64,000 bases of DNA from Paracoccus hibiscisoli (GCF_005048265.1 NZ_SUNH01000002.1:1-64000), one strand, 5' to 3'; shown: positions 1 through 9,481, counted from the stretch's first letter. Numbers and translations are program-made. Notes: generated by a model not told the origin, from the sequence alone.

Positions 1-95
<95 letters not shown>

Positions 96-124
96 CGGCG
101 CGGGACGCATACCCGCGCCAAGGG

Positions 125-1576
125 TCAGGCGTCGCGGTCCCATCCGCTGATGGCCTTGCTGTCCATGAACTCCTCCAGCCCCATCACCCCGCCTTCGCGG
201 GCGCGGCCCGATTTCTTGACGCCGCCAAAGGCCGACCCGGCCCCGCGCGATTCGCCGTTCATCTCGACCATGCCCGACCGCAGCTGCCGCGCCACGCGGT
301 TGCGGCGCGCGCCGTCCTGGCTCTGGACATAGTTCGTCAGGCCGTAGGGCGTGTCATTGGCGATGGCCACGGCCTCCTCCTCGGTATCGAAGGGGATGAT
401 CGACAGCACCGGGCCAAAGATCTCCTGCTGCGCCACGGTCATGTCGTTGGACACATCCGCGAAGACCGTCGGCCGCACGAAATAGCCGCGGTTCACCCCC
501 TCGGGCAGGCCGGTGCCGCCCGCGACCAGGCGCGCGCCTTCGTCGATGCCCGCCTGGATCAGGCCCTGGATCTTGTCCCATTGCTGGCGGCTGACCACCG
601 GGCCGATATGCTTGCCCGGCTGATGGGCGGTCGCCACGGCGGTCTCCTCGGCCACCCGGGCGGCGACCTCGACGGCGCGATCATAGACCGACCGCTCGAC
701 CAGCATCCGCGTCGGCGCGTTGCAGGACTGGCCGGTATTGTAGAAGCAATGCCGCGCGCCCCGCACCACCGCCTTGTCGTCGGCATCGGCAAAGACGATG
801 TTGGCGCCCTTGCCGCCCAGCTCCAGCACGACCTTCTTCAGGCTGTCCGCCGCCGCCTTGCTGATCGCGATGCCTGCGCGGGTCGACCCGGTAAAGCTGA
901 TCATCTCGACGTCGGGATGCACCGACAGCTGGCTGCCCACGCCCGCCCCGTCGCCGTTCACCAGGTTGAAAACGCCCGCGGGCACGCCCGCCTCGTGCAG
1001 CACCTCGGCAAAGACCATCGACGACAGGGGCGCGATCTCGGACGGTTTCAGCACGCAGGTATCGCCCGCCAGCAGCGCCGGGATCACCTTCAGCGTCACC
1101 TGGTTCATCGGCCAGTTCCAGGGCGTGATCAGCCCGACCACGCCCACCGGCTCCCATGCGACCATGCTGGTCGGCGCATGCGGGCCCAGGGGACGCACGA
1201 ACTGGAACTCCTTGAAGGCGGTGATGAAATTGCGCGTGTGCCAGGCCCCGGCCTCGGCCTGATCGGCCAGCGACATGTCCTGGGGCGCGCCCATCTCCAG
1301 GCTGATCGCGCGGGCGATATCGGGCATGCGGCGCTCGTACACCTCCAGGATACGCTCGACCACGGCCAGACGCTCGGCGGGCGGCGTCGCGGCCCAGGCC
1401 GGAAAGGCGCGCTTGGCCGCGGCCACCGCGGCATCCGTATCCGCCTGCCCGCCGAGAGAGATCACCGCCACCGCCTCCTCGGTCGAGGGGTCGATCACCT
1501 CCAGGTCGCGCGCCTGTGCCGGGGCCACCCAGGCCCCGGCGATATAGAATTTCCGCTGGTCCAAAATCTGGGACAT
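125..1576 (-). CDS. NAD(P)-dependent aldehyde dehydrogenase family protein
   Basis: Oxidises an aldehyde to a carboxylate using NAD(P)+; probably cytosolic. At 483 aa it has normal ALDH superfamily length. Visible are the TPWNWPMNQ region, the FTGSTRAG nucleotide-binding motif, the general-base Glu in ELGGKG (about residue 252), the catalytic Cys in GQSCN (about residue 285) and the C-terminal EIFGPVL motif. I chose the ATG at 1574-1576 (MSQILDQ) over an ATG nine codons upstream because GAGGAG sits about six bases before it. The substrate cannot be read from sequence. The gene is monocistronic, divergent from the peroxiredoxin, and its 3' end meets the poly-C tract. Confidence 0.93.
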   Translation of the reverse strand: MSQILDQRKFYIAGAWVAPAQARDLEVIDPSTEEAVAVISLGGQADTDAAVAAAKRAFPAWAATPPAERLAVVERILEVYERRMPDIARAISLEMGAPQDMSLADQAEAGAWHTRNFITAFKEFQFVRPLGPHAPTSMVAWEPVGVVGLITPWNWPMNQVTLKVIPALLAGDTCVLKPSEIAPLSSMVFAEVLHEAGVPAGVFNLVNGDGAGVGSQLSVHPDVEMISFTGSTRAGIAISKAAADSLKKVVLELGGKGANIVFADADDKAVVRGARHCFYNTGQSCNAPTRMLVERSVYDRAVEVAARVAEETAVATAHQPGKHIGPVVSRQQWDKIQGLIQAGIDEGARLVAGGTGLPEGVNRGYFVRPTVFADVSNDMTVAQQEIFGPVLSIIPFDTEEEAVAIANDTPYGLTNYVQSQDGARRNRVARQLRSGMVEMNGESRGAGSAFGGVKKSGRAREGGVMGLEEFMDSKAISGWDRDA

Positions 1577-1745
1577 CTCGCACTCCTCATGCATCATGCG
1601 CAAAGCCTGTCACCGCGCCGCGCCCGCCGCAACCCCGCAGCCGGACGCATGCAGGAACGCGAATATGTCGCGCCGCCACGGCCTTCCATTTGCCGCCGCA
1701 GCGCTTATCTATGGGCGAACCGCAACCGGCTGAAAGGACATCCCC

Positions 1746-2399
1746 ATGGGACTGCGCATCAATGACATCGCCCCCGACTTCACCACCGATTCGACCGAGG
1801 GCCAGATCCGCTTTCACGACTGGCTGGGCGACAGCTACGCGATCCTGTTCAGCCACCCCAAGGACTTCACCCCCGTCTGCACCACCGAATTCGGCGCCGT
1901 GGCCCAGCTGGCCGGAGAGTTCGAAAAGCGCAACACCAAGGTCCTGGGCGTGTCCGTCGACACGGTCGAGGAGCACGTGAAATGGAAACGCGACATCGCG
2001 CAGTTCGCCGGCACCCCGGCCAATTTCGCGATCATCGACGACACCTCGCTGACGGTCGCCAAGGCCTATGACATGCTGCCCGCCGAGGCCTATCTGCCCG
2101 ACGGCCGCACCCCCGCCGACAGCGCCACCGTGCGCACGGTGTTCATCGTAGGCCCCGACAAGAAGATCAAGCTGATGATGATCTATCCCATGACCATCGG
2201 CCGCAACTTCGCCGAGATCCTGCGCGCGCTGGACGCGATCATCAAGACCGACGGCCAGCCCATCGCCACCCCCGCGAACTGGGTGCCCGGCCAGGACGTG
2301 ATCGTGGCCCTGTCGCTGGACGACAAGGCGGCCGAGGCGAAATACGGCCCCCTGGACATCAAGCTGCCCTATCTGCGCTTTGCCAAGGACCCGGCCTGA
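1746..2399 (+). CDS. 1-Cys peroxiredoxin (Prx6 / AhpC-TSA family)
   Basis: Thiol peroxidase reducing H2O2 or organic peroxides in the cytosol. The 217-aa protein has the peroxidatic motif DFTPVCTTE with Cys45, and no other cysteine anywhere, so it must be a 1-Cys enzyme resolved by an external thiol. The long C-terminal part (APANWVPGQDVIV and after) matches the 1-cysPrx_C extension. GAAAGGA precedes the ATG at good spacing. It ends exactly where the convergent glycosyltransferase gene ends (stops at 2397-2399 and 2400-2402). Family assignment is firm; the physiological reductant is unknown. Confidence 0.95.
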   Translation: MGLRINDIAPDFTTDSTEGQIRFHDWLGDSYAILFSHPKDFTPVCTTEFGAVAQLAGEFEKRNTKVLGVSVDTVEEHVKWKRDIAQFAGTPANFAIIDDTSLTVAKAYDMLPAEAYLPDGRTPADSATVRTVFIVGPDKKIKLMMIYPMTIGRNFAEILRALDAIIKTDGQPIATPANWVPGQDVIVALSLDDKAAEAKYGPLDIKLPYLRFAKDPA

Positions 2400-3224
2400 T
2401 CACGGCCAGCCGTAATTGCCCATCAGGGCGGCGATGGCCCGGTCATTGCCGCCCTGCCCGGCCGCGGGGCGGTTCACCGACCGCAGGCTGACGGCCTGGC
2501 TGCCTTGCCATTCCAGAATGCGTGCCCGTCCGCCGGTCTTGGCGGGCCGCGATCCGGCCAGCCGGTGCATCCAGTAAAGCCAGATGTCATCCGCCCCCGG
2601 CGCCAGGCGCATGAACAGATCGTCCCGGGTCACATCCGCATGAAACACGCCGGGCGCATAGATCACACCCGACACGCCGGTCGGAAAGACCAGCGGTCCC
2701 GCTTCGGGCACTGCGATGTTGTGATCCCAATCCTCGTATCCGGCAGGGGCCGTGCCGGCCATCACCACCCGATGCGCGCGCAGGCAGGCGATGCCCGCGC
2801 CCCCGGCCACCACCGCCACCAGCCGCTCCAGCCAATCGGCGGGATAGAACAGATCGTCATCCGCGGTGGCGACAAAGGCATCGGGATGCGCCATCAGCGT
2901 CGGGATGATCTTCTTGTAGGACCGCCAGTCGGGACAGATGCGGATCTCCAGCCCCGGCATCGCCGCGACCTCCGGCGGCAGGCGGTGCTGATCGCCCTCG
3001 TCCAGCCATAGGATCAGACGGTCGGGCTGCACAGTCTGGCGGGTCAGCGCGCGCAATGTCGGCGCCAGCGTGGCGAAACGCGCGGCATGGCTGGTCAGCG
3101 ACACGATCAGCGGGCCGGACAAACCGTGCGGGCGGCCTGGCCGGTCGGGCCGCGCGGCGATTTCGGCCAGGGCGCGGGCCTGGCGGCGGCGCCGCTTGAA
3201 CCGGCGGAACGCGTCAGAGATCAC
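2400..3224 (-). CDS. Putative GT-A type glycosyltransferase
   Basis: 274-aa protein with a basic N-terminus (RRFKRRRRQ), a start resembling a nucleotide-sugar fold (LIVSLTSHAARF) and an acidic metal-binding motif in VATADDDLFYPADWL, typical of GT-A transferases that move a sugar from a nucleotide donor. It is the last gene of a three-gene minus-strand cassette and overlaps its upstream neighbour by 4 bp (ATGA), so translation is probably coupled. Donor and acceptor are unknown; surface polysaccharide or lipooligosaccharide decoration is the natural guess from its GT25 neighbour. Confidence 0.75.
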   Translation of the reverse strand: MISDAFRRFKRRRRQARALAEIAARPDRPGRPHGLSGPLIVSLTSHAARFATLAPTLRALTRQTVQPDRLILWLDEGDQHRLPPEVAAMPGLEIRICPDWRSYKKIIPTLMAHPDAFVATADDDLFYPADWLERLVAVVAGGAGIACLRAHRVVMAGTAPAGYEDWDHNIAVPEAGPLVFPTGVSGVIYAPGVFHADVTRDDLFMRLAPGADDIWLYWMHRLAGSRPAKTGGRARILEWQGSQAVSLRSVNRPAAGQGGNDRAIAALMGNYGWP

Positions 3225-4015
3225 GGGTTTTCCCAGGCCTTGCGCAGCCAGCCGATATCACCGATGCGCCGGTACCATTTGTGCCCGCGCCCGGAAAAGA
3301 CGTCCTCCATCTTGGGCGCGCCTGCGAACAGCACGATCTTCGCGCCTTCGGGCAACGACGGGTCGCGCAGATAGCTGACCAGATTGCGCGGCACACAGTC
3401 GTTCTTGAAGCTGACGCACCAGCCCTTGGGCCAATAGTGCAGATGCCCGTGCGCGGCCAGCTGCGCCGACTGGAACTGCTGGCTGATCTCGTAGTCCCGC
3501 GTGGCCGCCGCCGGATCGGCCAGATAGGCGTCCAGCACATAGCCATGCGCACCCACCTGATAACGGAACACGCTGGAATTGCCGACGCTGTGCAGGAACC
3601 GGTCGCGGGCCGGATTGACGCGGCGCAGGGGCTTGGCGCGGAACAGGTCGTCGTCGCGGATGATGAAGAAATCGCCCGGCAAATCGAAGAACGGCCCCAG
3701 ATCGTCCACCACCACCAGGTCGATGTCCAGAAACAGCGCCGTCCCGGACAGGGCGGCCTCCGGCCCCCCCAGATCGCGCCGGAACAGCGCCAGCTTGCGC
3801 CAGCGCGTGTCGCCATGCCCCTCAGGCAGGCCCAGTTCGGGCAGGGGCAGCGCCTCGATGCGCGGGTCCAGCCCCGAGGCATCGTCGGTAAAGCAGATGA
3901 AGCGGTGCTGCCGGTCCAGATGCCGGCGCACCTGTTCCGCCAGCCGGTTCACGTCATCGCTGGAATAGAGCGTGCCCCATTTCATCGTCAGGATCAAAAG
4001 CGGCAAAGTCATCAT
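3221..4015 (-). CDS. Putative glycosyltransferase (DxD-containing)
   Basis: 264-aa protein in the middle of the glycosyltransferase cassette. It begins LPLLILTMKWGTLYSSDDVNRL and contains LFLDIDLVVVDDLG, a DxD-like metal and nucleotide-sugar motif, followed by FFIIRDDDLF. This pattern is seen in GT8-like or capsular glycosyltransferase-like proteins. I chose the ATG at 4013-4015 because AAGGGA lies about six bases upstream; an ORF start 17 codons earlier lacks this. It overlaps both neighbours by 4 bp. The exact sugar cannot be assigned. Confidence 0.7.
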   Translation of the reverse strand: MMTLPLLILTMKWGTLYSSDDVNRLAEQVRRHLDRQHRFICFTDDASGLDPRIEALPLPELGLPEGHGDTRWRKLALFRRDLGGPEAALSGTALFLDIDLVVVDDLGPFFDLPGDFFIIRDDDLFRAKPLRRVNPARDRFLHSVGNSSVFRYQVGAHGYVLDAYLADPAAATRDYEISQQFQSAQLAAHGHLHYWPKGWCVSFKNDCVPRNLVSYLRDPSLPEGAKIVLFAGAPKMEDVFSGRGHKWYRRIGDIGWLRKAWENP

Positions 4016-4761
4016 CGCTGTCCCTTTTCGCGGCCGACCCGGACGGAAATCCTGCGTCGGACCCATTCCGACACGGCGCCAGACCCAGCAGGCCGACCCG
4101 GTCGAACCCGATTGGACGCCACCGCATCACGTCCCGCATCCAGATGCGACACCCGGCCATCACCGGGGGGCTGGTGCCCGACCAGACGCGGCGACAGCAT
4201 CCAGGCCTTCACGCCATACAGACAGCACGGCCAATCGGCGCATCGCGTCACCGGTGTGCTGGCACGCAGCAGGGCCGCCGCACCCGTGGCGCTGATGAAA
4301 TAGGCATTGGCCATGGTGCAGGACAGTGCCACCCGATGCGCCGTGACGCTGCCGACTGGACGGCCCGTCAGGGGCAGGGCGCGGCCATAGGCGTAATCCA
4401 TCAGGACCAACGGCATTTCGGCCAGGCGCGGTTCGCGAACCACGGTGTCAAAGCCGGGCTGCAGGATCGCGTCGTCTTCAAGGATGATCGCGCCGGGCAG
4501 CCCCTCGTCCAGGACACGCCGGTAGATCGCACGATGGGACAGGGCGCAGGCAAACTCCCCGTCGGTCATGTTTCGACCCATGTGAATGCGGGCCGCATCG
4601 CGGTCGATCTCCGCCTCGCATCCGGCGGGCAGTCCGCGGCGCCCGTCCACGCCGAAGATCAGCTGGGCCCTCACCCCCGACGCGTCCAGTTGCGCCATGA
4701 GCGGTGCGCGTCGCGCATCGTCGCCCGGCAGGGTCAGCACGAAAACGGGCCAGTCAACCAT
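4012..4761 (-). CDS. Glycosyltransferase family 25 protein (LPS-type)
   Basis: 249-aa protein of the GT25/LgtB family, which adds galactose or glucose to lipooligosaccharide. Evidence: VFVLTLPGDDARRAPL at the N-terminus, GEFACALSHRAIYRRVL and the acidic motif GAIILEDDAIL. The last ~50 residues are Arg/Gly-rich and look less conserved. I take the ATG at 4759-4761, preceded by GAGG; the upstream ATG at 4774-4776 lies beside the pnp terminator and lacks a ribosome site. It is the first gene of the cassette, and its transcript probably starts in or reads through the pnp terminator. Confidence 0.82.
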   Translation of the reverse strand: MVDWPVFVLTLPGDDARRAPLMAQLDASGVRAQLIFGVDGRRGLPAGCEAEIDRDAARIHMGRNMTDGEFACALSHRAIYRRVLDEGLPGAIILEDDAILQPGFDTVVREPRLAEMPLVLMDYAYGRALPLTGRPVGSVTAHRVALSCTMANAYFISATGAAALLRASTPVTRCADWPCCLYGVKAWMLSPRLVGHQPPGDGRVSHLDAGRDAVASNRVRPGRPAGSGAVSEWVRRRISVRVGREKGQR

Positions 4762-4774
4762 CAAGCATCCTCGC

Positions 4775-4811
4775 ATGAAAAAGCCGGCCCCGGACGCACC
4801 GGGGCCGGCTT
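4775..4811 (-). terminator. Intrinsic terminator of pnp
   Basis: An 11-bp perfect stem (4781-4791 with 4801-4811, AAGCCGGCCCC) with a 9-nt loop, followed on the minus strand by a run of T. It starts 12 bases after the pnp stop codon, and the glycosyltransferase cassette begins 14 bases beyond it. Confidence 0.88.
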
Positions 4812-4823
4812 GGGATCAGTCGA

Positions 4824-6965
4824 TCACTCGGCCGATTCCTGCATCGTCTCGTCGATCTCGGCACCGGTCTCCTGGTCGACCATCTTCATGCCCAGACGGA
4901 CCTTGCCGCGATCGTCAAAGCCTAGCAGCTTGACGCGGACCTCCTGGCCCTCCTTCAGGATCTCGTTGGGGTGACCCAGACGGCGGTTGGCGATCTGGCT
5001 GACATGCACCAGCCCGTCCCGCTTGCCGAAGAAGTTCACGAAGGCGCCGAAATCGACCAGCTTGACGACCTTGCCGACATAGACCTTGCCCTCTTCGGGC
5101 TCGGCCACGATCGAATAGATCATGTCGTAGGCCTTCTTGATCGAATCGGCATTGGCCGAGGCGATCTTGATCACGCCGTCGTCGTTGATGTCGACCTTGG
5201 CGCCCGAAACCTCGACGATCTCGCGGATGACCTTGCCGCCCGAACCGATCACTTCACGGATCTTGTCGGTCGGGATCTGCATCGTCTCGATGCGCGGCGC
5301 GTGCTCGCTGAATTCGCGACGGCCTTCGGTCAGGGCGTTGCCCATCTCGCGCAGGATGTGCAGACGGCCGTCCTTGGCCTGTGCCAAAGCCTGCTCCATG
5401 ATCTCGGGGGTGATGCCCGCGACCTTGATGTCCATCTGCAGCGACGTGATCCCGTTCTCGGTCCCCGCCACCTTGAAGTCCATGTCGCCCAGGTGATCCT
5501 CATCGCCCAGAATGTCGGTCAGCACCGCGAAGCGGCCGTCATCCTCCAGGATCAGGCCCATCGCCACGCCGGCGACCGGCGCCTTGAGCGGCACGCCCGC
5601 ATCCATCATCGACAGCGAACCGCCGCAGACCGACGCCATCGAGGACGACCCGTTCGATTCGGTGATCTCGGACACGACGCGGATGGTGTAGGGGAAGTCC
5701 GTCGCCGCGGGCAGAACCGCCTGCAGCGCGCGCCATGCCAGCTTGCCATGGCCGATCTCGCGGCGGCCGGGGCTGCCCACACGACCCACTTCGCCGACCG
5801 AATAGGGCGGGAAGTTGTAATGCAGCAGGAAGTTCGAGCGCGAGTTGCCGTGCAGCGCGTCGATGATCTGCTCATCGTCGCCGGTGCCCAGCGTGGTCAC
5901 GACCAGCGCCTGCGTCTCGCCGCGGGTGAACAGCGACGATCCGTGGGTGCGCGGCAGGATGCCGACCTCGGACACGATCGGACGGACGGTCTTGGTGTCG
6001 CGGCCGTCGATGCGGGCGCCGCCGCTGATGATGTCACCGCGCAGGATGCCCGATTCCAGCTTCTTCAGCGCCGAACCCAGGTTGGCATCGGCCAGCTCTT
6101 CCTCGGTCAGGGCGTCCTTGACCGATGCCTTGGCGGCGGTGATCGCCTCCTGACGCTCGGACTTGTCGCGGATCGCATAGGCGGCGCGCATGTCGGCCTC
6201 GCCCAGCGACTTCACGCGGTTGTACAGCGCGCTGTAATCCGGCGACTGGAAATCGAACGGCTCCTTGGCGGCATCCTCGGCCAGGTCGATGATCAGGTCG
6301 ATCACCGGCTTGATCGCGTCATGGCCGAACTTGACCGCGCCCAGCATCTCTTCCTCGGTCAGCTCATAGGCTTCCGATTCGACCATCATCACCGCGTCGG
6401 CGGTGCCGGCGATGACCAGGTCCAGGCGCTGTTCGGGGTTGTTGCGCAGCTGGTCCATGTCCTGGACCTCGGGGTTCAGCACGTATTCGCCGTTCGAGAA
6501 CCCGACGCGGGCACCCGCGATCGGCCCCATGAAGGGCACGCCCGAGATGGTCAGCGCGGCGCTGGCGGCGATCATCGCGACGATGTCGGGATCGTTGACC
6601 AGGTCGTGCGACAGCACGGTGCACATCACCAGCACTTCATGCTTGAAGCCGGGGGCGAACAGCGGGCGGATCGGACGGTCGATCAGGCGCGCGGTCAGCG
6701 TCTCCTTCTCCGACGGACGCGCCTCGCGCTTGAAGAAGCCGCCCGGGACCTTGCCGGCGGCATAGTATTTTTCCTGGTAATGCACCGTCAGCGGGAAGAA
6801 GTCCTGACCGGGCTTCGGCGCTTTTGCAAAGGTGACGTTGGCCATGACGCTGGTCTCGCCCAGGGTGGCGATGACGCTGCCGTCTGCCTGGCGGGCAACC
6901 TTGCCCGTTTCCAGCGTCAGGGTTTCCTGACCCCACTGGATCGTTTTCTTCACTTCGTCAAACAT
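4824..6965 (-). CDS. pnp: Polynucleotide phosphorylase
   Basis: 3'-5' exoribonuclease using phosphate to release nucleoside diphosphates; core of RNA degradation, cytosolic trimer. The 713-aa protein has the standard order: two RNase PH-like domains (second around [17 protein letters not shown]), an all-alpha linker, a KH domain with GSGGK (residues 574-578) and a C-terminal S1 domain ([17 protein letters not shown]). GAGGAC precedes the ATG. In many proteobacteria pnp follows rpsO directly; here an Ala/Pro-rich gene sits between them on the same strand. The downstream terminator is clear. Confidence 0.98.
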   Translation of the reverse strand: MFDEVKKTIQWGQETLTLETGKVARQADGSVIATLGETSVMANVTFAKAPKPGQDFFPLTVHYQEKYYAAGKVPGGFFKREARPSEKETLTARLIDRPIRPLFAPGFKHEVLVMCTVLSHDLVNDPDIVAMIAASAALTISGVPFMGPIAGARVGFSNGEYVLNPEVQDMDQLRNNPEQRLDLVIAGTADAVMMVESEAYELTEEEMLGAVKFGHDAIKPVIDLIIDLAEDAAKEPFDFQSPDYSALYNRVKSLGEADMRAAYAIRDKSERQEAITAAKASVKDALTEEELADANLGSALKKLESGILRGDIISGGARIDGRDTKTVRPIVSEVGILPRTHGSSLFTRGETQALVVTTLGTGDDEQIIDALHGNSRSNFLLHYNFPPYSVGEVGRVGSPGRREIGHGKLAWRALQAVLPAATDFPYTIRVVSEITESNGSSSMASVCGGSLSMMDAGVPLKAPVAGVAMGLILEDDGRFAVLTDILGDEDHLGDMDFKVAGTENGITSLQMDIKVAGITPEIMEQALAQAKDGRLHILREMGNALTEGRREFSEHAPRIETMQIPTDKIREVIGSGGKVIREIVEVSGAKVDINDDGVIKIASANADSIKKAYDMIYSIVAEPEEGKVYVGKVVKLVDFGAFVNFFGKRDGLVHVSQIANRRLGHPNEILKEGQEVRVKLLGFDDRGKVRLGMKMVDQETGAEIDETMQESAE

Positions 6966-7125
6966 CTGATGTCCTCAAGGGGTGCACCGGCCCTCCGGCC
7001 ACCCATGTCATATGGCGGCCCCATTGCCGCCGCCCCTATCCTTTGCATGTGCCCCGGGGCCGGGCCTCACGTCGCAGATGTTCGGCGTTTACAGGAAATT
7101 CCCCTGTTTGGAAAGTGGCGTGACC

Positions 7126-7150
7126 GACCCCGCCCGATCCGGGCGGGGTC
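7126..7150. terminator. Perfect hairpin between pnp and the upstream gene
   Basis: GACCCCGCCCG (7126-7136) pairs perfectly with 7140-7150 across a 3-base loop. It lies 38 bases beyond the stop of the Ala/Pro-rich gene. On the minus strand no T run follows, so it may act as a weak or Rho-assisted terminator, or as an RNA-stabilising structure in the long pnp leader. Confidence 0.5.
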
Positions 7151-7187
7151 CTGCCGGGGCGACGGCGCGGCCGTCAGCCCCGCCGCG

Positions 7188-7730
7188 TCATGCGGCCTTC
7201 AGGTTCAGGGCCGGGGCGGCGGTGCGGCCCCCGTCCGGTGCCGCCACGCGGTCGGCGGTGCGGGTATCCTCGGCCCGGAACAGGTCGCGGATCGCGGCAT
7301 AGTTGCGTGCCGCCAGGCTGGTCAGACGCTCCTGCTGCAGCTTGCCTTCGGCAAAGCTGCGGGCCTGCGCCTCCTCCGAGGCCTGGTCCACGGCGCTGCG
7401 CGACGCGGGGGCCGGGGCGCCGGTGGTCACCGACACCGAGGCCGGGGCCGCCTCACGCTCGGCCCGCTCGACCGCGCGGGCCATCCGCTCGGGGTCGCTG
7501 GCGGCGGGTTGCGCCTGGCCCTGCTGGGCGGTCTGGGCGGCGGGCGCCTCGTCCGCAGGGGCGGGGGCCGCGGCCCAGCTGTCCTCGGCCGGGGCGACCT
7601 GCTGGGCGGGGGCGGTCTCTCCCTGCGCGGCGGGCGCCGTCTGGGTCGGCGTGGGTTCGGTGGTCTTGGTCTCGGTTGGGGCTGCGGTGCGTGTGCCGCC
7701 CCAGCCGCCGGTCAATCCGCTGATCAACAT
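7188..7730 (-). CDS. Ala/Pro-rich protein of unknown function
   Basis: 180-aa protein I do not recognise. It begins MLISGLTGGWGGTRTAAP and then runs for ~100 residues of low-complexity Ala, Pro, Gln, Thr and Glu, followed by a more regular, probably helical C-terminal part (QERLTSLAARNYAAIRDLF). There is no signal peptide or clear membrane segment. GGAG sits about eight bases before the ATG. A perfect TTAA-N7-TTAA CtrA-like box lies 32-46 bases upstream, which suggests cell-cycle or motility control. It lies between rpsO and pnp on the same strand. Composition and third-position GC suggest it is a real gene. Confidence 0.7.
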   Translation of the reverse strand: MLISGLTGGWGGTRTAAPTETKTTEPTPTQTAPAAQGETAPAQQVAPAEDSWAAAPAPADEAPAAQTAQQGQAQPAASDPERMARAVERAEREAAPASVSVTTGAPAPASRSAVDQASEEAQARSFAEGKLQQERLTSLAARNYAAIRDLFRAEDTRTADRVAAPDGGRTAAPALNLKAA

Positions 7731-7761
7731 GATGGTCTCCGGGGGTTGTGATCCCGCAGCC

Positions 7762-7776
7762 TTAACCTTTGATTAA
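7762..7776. promoter_or_regulatory. CtrA-like box (TTAA-N7-TTAA)
   Basis: TTAA at 7762-7765 and TTAA at 7773-7776 with exactly seven bases between, matching the alphaproteobacterial CtrA consensus TTAA-N7-TTAA(C). It lies in an AT-rich patch just upstream of the Ala/Pro-rich gene. Such AT-rich pairs are rare in DNA this GC-rich. Binding is inferred, not shown. Confidence 0.5.
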
Positions 7777-7856
7777 ACAGAGACCAAATCCACATTGCCT
7801 CTAATTTTAACGGCCCGGCCCGGCGCAACACCCGGTTAACGGGGCGCGCGCAAGCG

Positions 7857-7911
7857 GTGTACGCGCTGTGCACGCCCTGTGCCTTGGCGGTGCATGCCCG
7901 GTGCGGCCCAA
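7857..7911. repeat. 11-bp-period tandem repeat, intergenic copy
   Basis: Five degenerate 11-base units each starting GTG: GTGTACGCGCT, GTGCACGCCCT, GTGCCTTGGCG, GTGCATGCCCG and GTGCGGCCCAA. A 41-base stretch (7855-7895) matches 40747-40787 inside bioD at 34 positions without gaps. The interval 7731-8056 holds no gene: it contains the CtrA-like box, this repeat and the rpsO terminator. Confidence 0.75.
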
Positions 7912-8000
7912 ATCCCAGCCCCCGCTGGCCCCGACGGCACCCCGCCCGATCCTGGCACCATCCCGCGCAACAGGCAACGCGCGCCGTTGCGTTAACGCAA

Positions 8001-8028
8001 AACGCCCGCGACCTGGGTCGCGGGCGTT
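8001..8028 (-). terminator. Intrinsic terminator of rpsO
   Basis: A long perfect inverted repeat, AACGCCCGCGACC (8001-8013) with 8016-8028, 29 bases beyond the rpsO stop. On the minus strand the stem ends in TTTT. It should end transcription of rpsO before the Ala/Pro-rich gene. Confidence 0.85.
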
Positions 8029-8056
8029 CCGGCATCGGTTCGGGTGGGGCGTCGCC

Positions 8057-8326
8057 TCAGCGACGCAGGCCCAGCTTGCCGATCAGGGCGGTATAGCGCG
8101 CCTCTTCCTTCTTCTTCAGATAGTCCAGCAGCTTGCGGCGCTGTGCGACCATCATCAGCAGACCACGACGCGAGTGGTTGTCTTTCTTGTGCGACTTGAA
8201 GTGCTCGGTCAGGGTGGCGATGCGCGAGGTCAGGATCGCGACCTGGACCTCGGGCGAACCGGTGTCGCCTTCCTTGGTGCCGAATTCTGCGATGACGCGG
8301 GCTTTTTCTTCGACGGTGATCGACAT
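8057..8326 (-). CDS. rpsO: 30S ribosomal protein S15
   Basis: Small-subunit primary binding protein on 16S rRNA. The 89-aa product starts [16 protein letters not shown] and contains [14 protein letters not shown] and [20 protein letters not shown], all diagnostic of S15; length is standard. I chose the ATG at 8324-8326 because GAAAGGAGAT is ideally spaced; a longer open frame upstream is not supported. It is followed by a strong terminator. S15 often represses its own mRNA; the 133-base leader before it could do so, but I cannot demonstrate that. Confidence 0.98.
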   Translation of the reverse strand: MSITVEEKARVIAEFGTKEGDTGSPEVQVAILTSRIATLTEHFKSHKKDNHSRRGLLMMVAQRRKLLDYLKKKEEARYTALIGKLGLRR

Positions 8327-8459
8327 CGGGATCTCCTTTCGGATGAAGGGTGAGGGCGCAGGCCGGGATGTCGTCCAGCAAGGTCCATGAAACACCGCAG
8401 GGCCGGATGCCCGGCGGATGGGCGCGTCTAACCGAAACCGCCCCGAAAGGAAAGCCCCA

Positions 8460-9401
8460 TCAGGCCCGAACCGCCACGATCTGCACGTCCTCGGCGCGCA
8501 GCCCGCCCGACTGCAGCAACCGCCCGACCGGATCGCCATTGACCTCCAGCAGGAAGGTCCCGTCCTGGTCCTCGCGCAGGGTCACCTGCGCATCGGCGGC
8601 GATCCCGGCATCCAGATGCAGCACCAGCCGATCCTCGGTGCTGTCGAAATCGGCAATGGTGGCAAGGCCTTGCCCCGTATGGCGCAGCACGAACAGATCC
8701 GACCCGGCATTCCCCGAGGCAAAGTCGTTCGCCCCCGGCATCAGCGTGTCGTCGCCCTCTCCGCCGTTCATCCAGACGGTTTCGGGACCGTCATGGCCGA
8801 TCAGCACGTCGTTGCCCCGCCCCCCGTCCAGGTCGTCCGACCCGGCAGTCGAGACCAGCAGATCGTCGCCGTCATGGCCCGACAGGATGTCGTCGCCCGC
8901 CCCCCCGAACAAGGTGTCGTCGCCCTCCCCGCCCATCAGCGTGTCGTCGCCGTCATCGCCGAACAGCAGGTCGTCACCGCCCTGCCCGGCCAGCAGATCG
9001 TCGCCATCCCCGCCGTGGAGCACGTCATTCCCGCCCGGCCCATAGGCGGCGTCGCCCTGAATCCAGTCGTCGCCATCCCCGCAGTGGATCGTATCGTGGC
9101 TCAGACCACCGCGAAGGTCGTCGCCGCCACCCCCGCCGCGTATCAGGTCGTGACCCGTCGTGCCCATCAGGATGTCCAGATCGTCCAACCCCTCGATGAT
9201 CGAATCGACATCCCCCTCATCCGGCGCCTCGGGCTCGGGTGCGGGCTCGGGGGTCAGCGGCGACAGGGCCTCGGAGTCGTCGTCGCGGCCGTCCAGGTCG
9301 TCCTGGTCCTCATCGTGCTCTCGCTGCGACGAAGACATGCCGCCGACATCGATCATCAGGCCGGCCAGCATCATTCCCAGAATTCCGCCCAGAATCACCA
9401 T
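8460..9401 (-). CDS. RTX-type calcium-binding repeat protein
   Basis: 313-aa protein. It starts with a hydrophobic segment ([21 protein letters not shown]), then an acidic Asp/Glu/Pro linker to about residue 75, then some ten RTX nonapeptides of type GGxGxDxLx ([17 protein letters not shown] and similar, about residues 80-225) that form a Ca2+-binding beta-roll, then a non-repeat C-terminal domain. Members are usually secreted or cell-surface. The N-terminal hydrophobic stretch could be a membrane anchor rather than a cleaved signal. No type I secretion genes are near. The function of this individual protein is unknown. Confidence 0.85.
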   Translation of the reverse strand: MVILGGILGMMLAGLMIDVGGMSSSQREHDEDQDDLDGRDDDSEALSPLTPEPAPEPEAPDEGDVDSIIEGLDDLDILMGTTGHDLIRGGGGGDDLRGGLSHDTIHCGDGDDWIQGDAAYGPGGNDVLHGGDGDDLLAGQGGDDLLFGDDGDDTLMGGEGDDTLFGGAGDDILSGHDGDDLLVSTAGSDDLDGGRGNDVLIGHDGPETVWMNGGEGDDTLMPGANDFASGNAGSDLFVLRHTGQGLATIADFDSTEDRLVLHLDAGIAADAQVTLREDQDGTFLLEVNGDPVGRLLQSGGLRAEDVQIVAVRA

Positions 9402-9481
9402 CGTCCCAGATCCCGCCTTTGACCGGCCCCATGCCGCAGACCCGACAATACCGCAGTCGGAACTGCCCCCGAACGGAAAAG

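Noticed and set aside
4971..7751. 926-codon open frame antisense to pnp and its neighbour
   Set aside because: It is the GC-rich complement frame of pnp and the Ala/Pro-rich gene; composition is His/Arg/Asp-rich and no domain is visible.
8780..9170. Short direct DNA repeats that could suggest a CRISPR or satellite
   Set aside because: They are the codons of RTX GGxGxDxLx nonapeptides; spacing is 27 bases without spacers.
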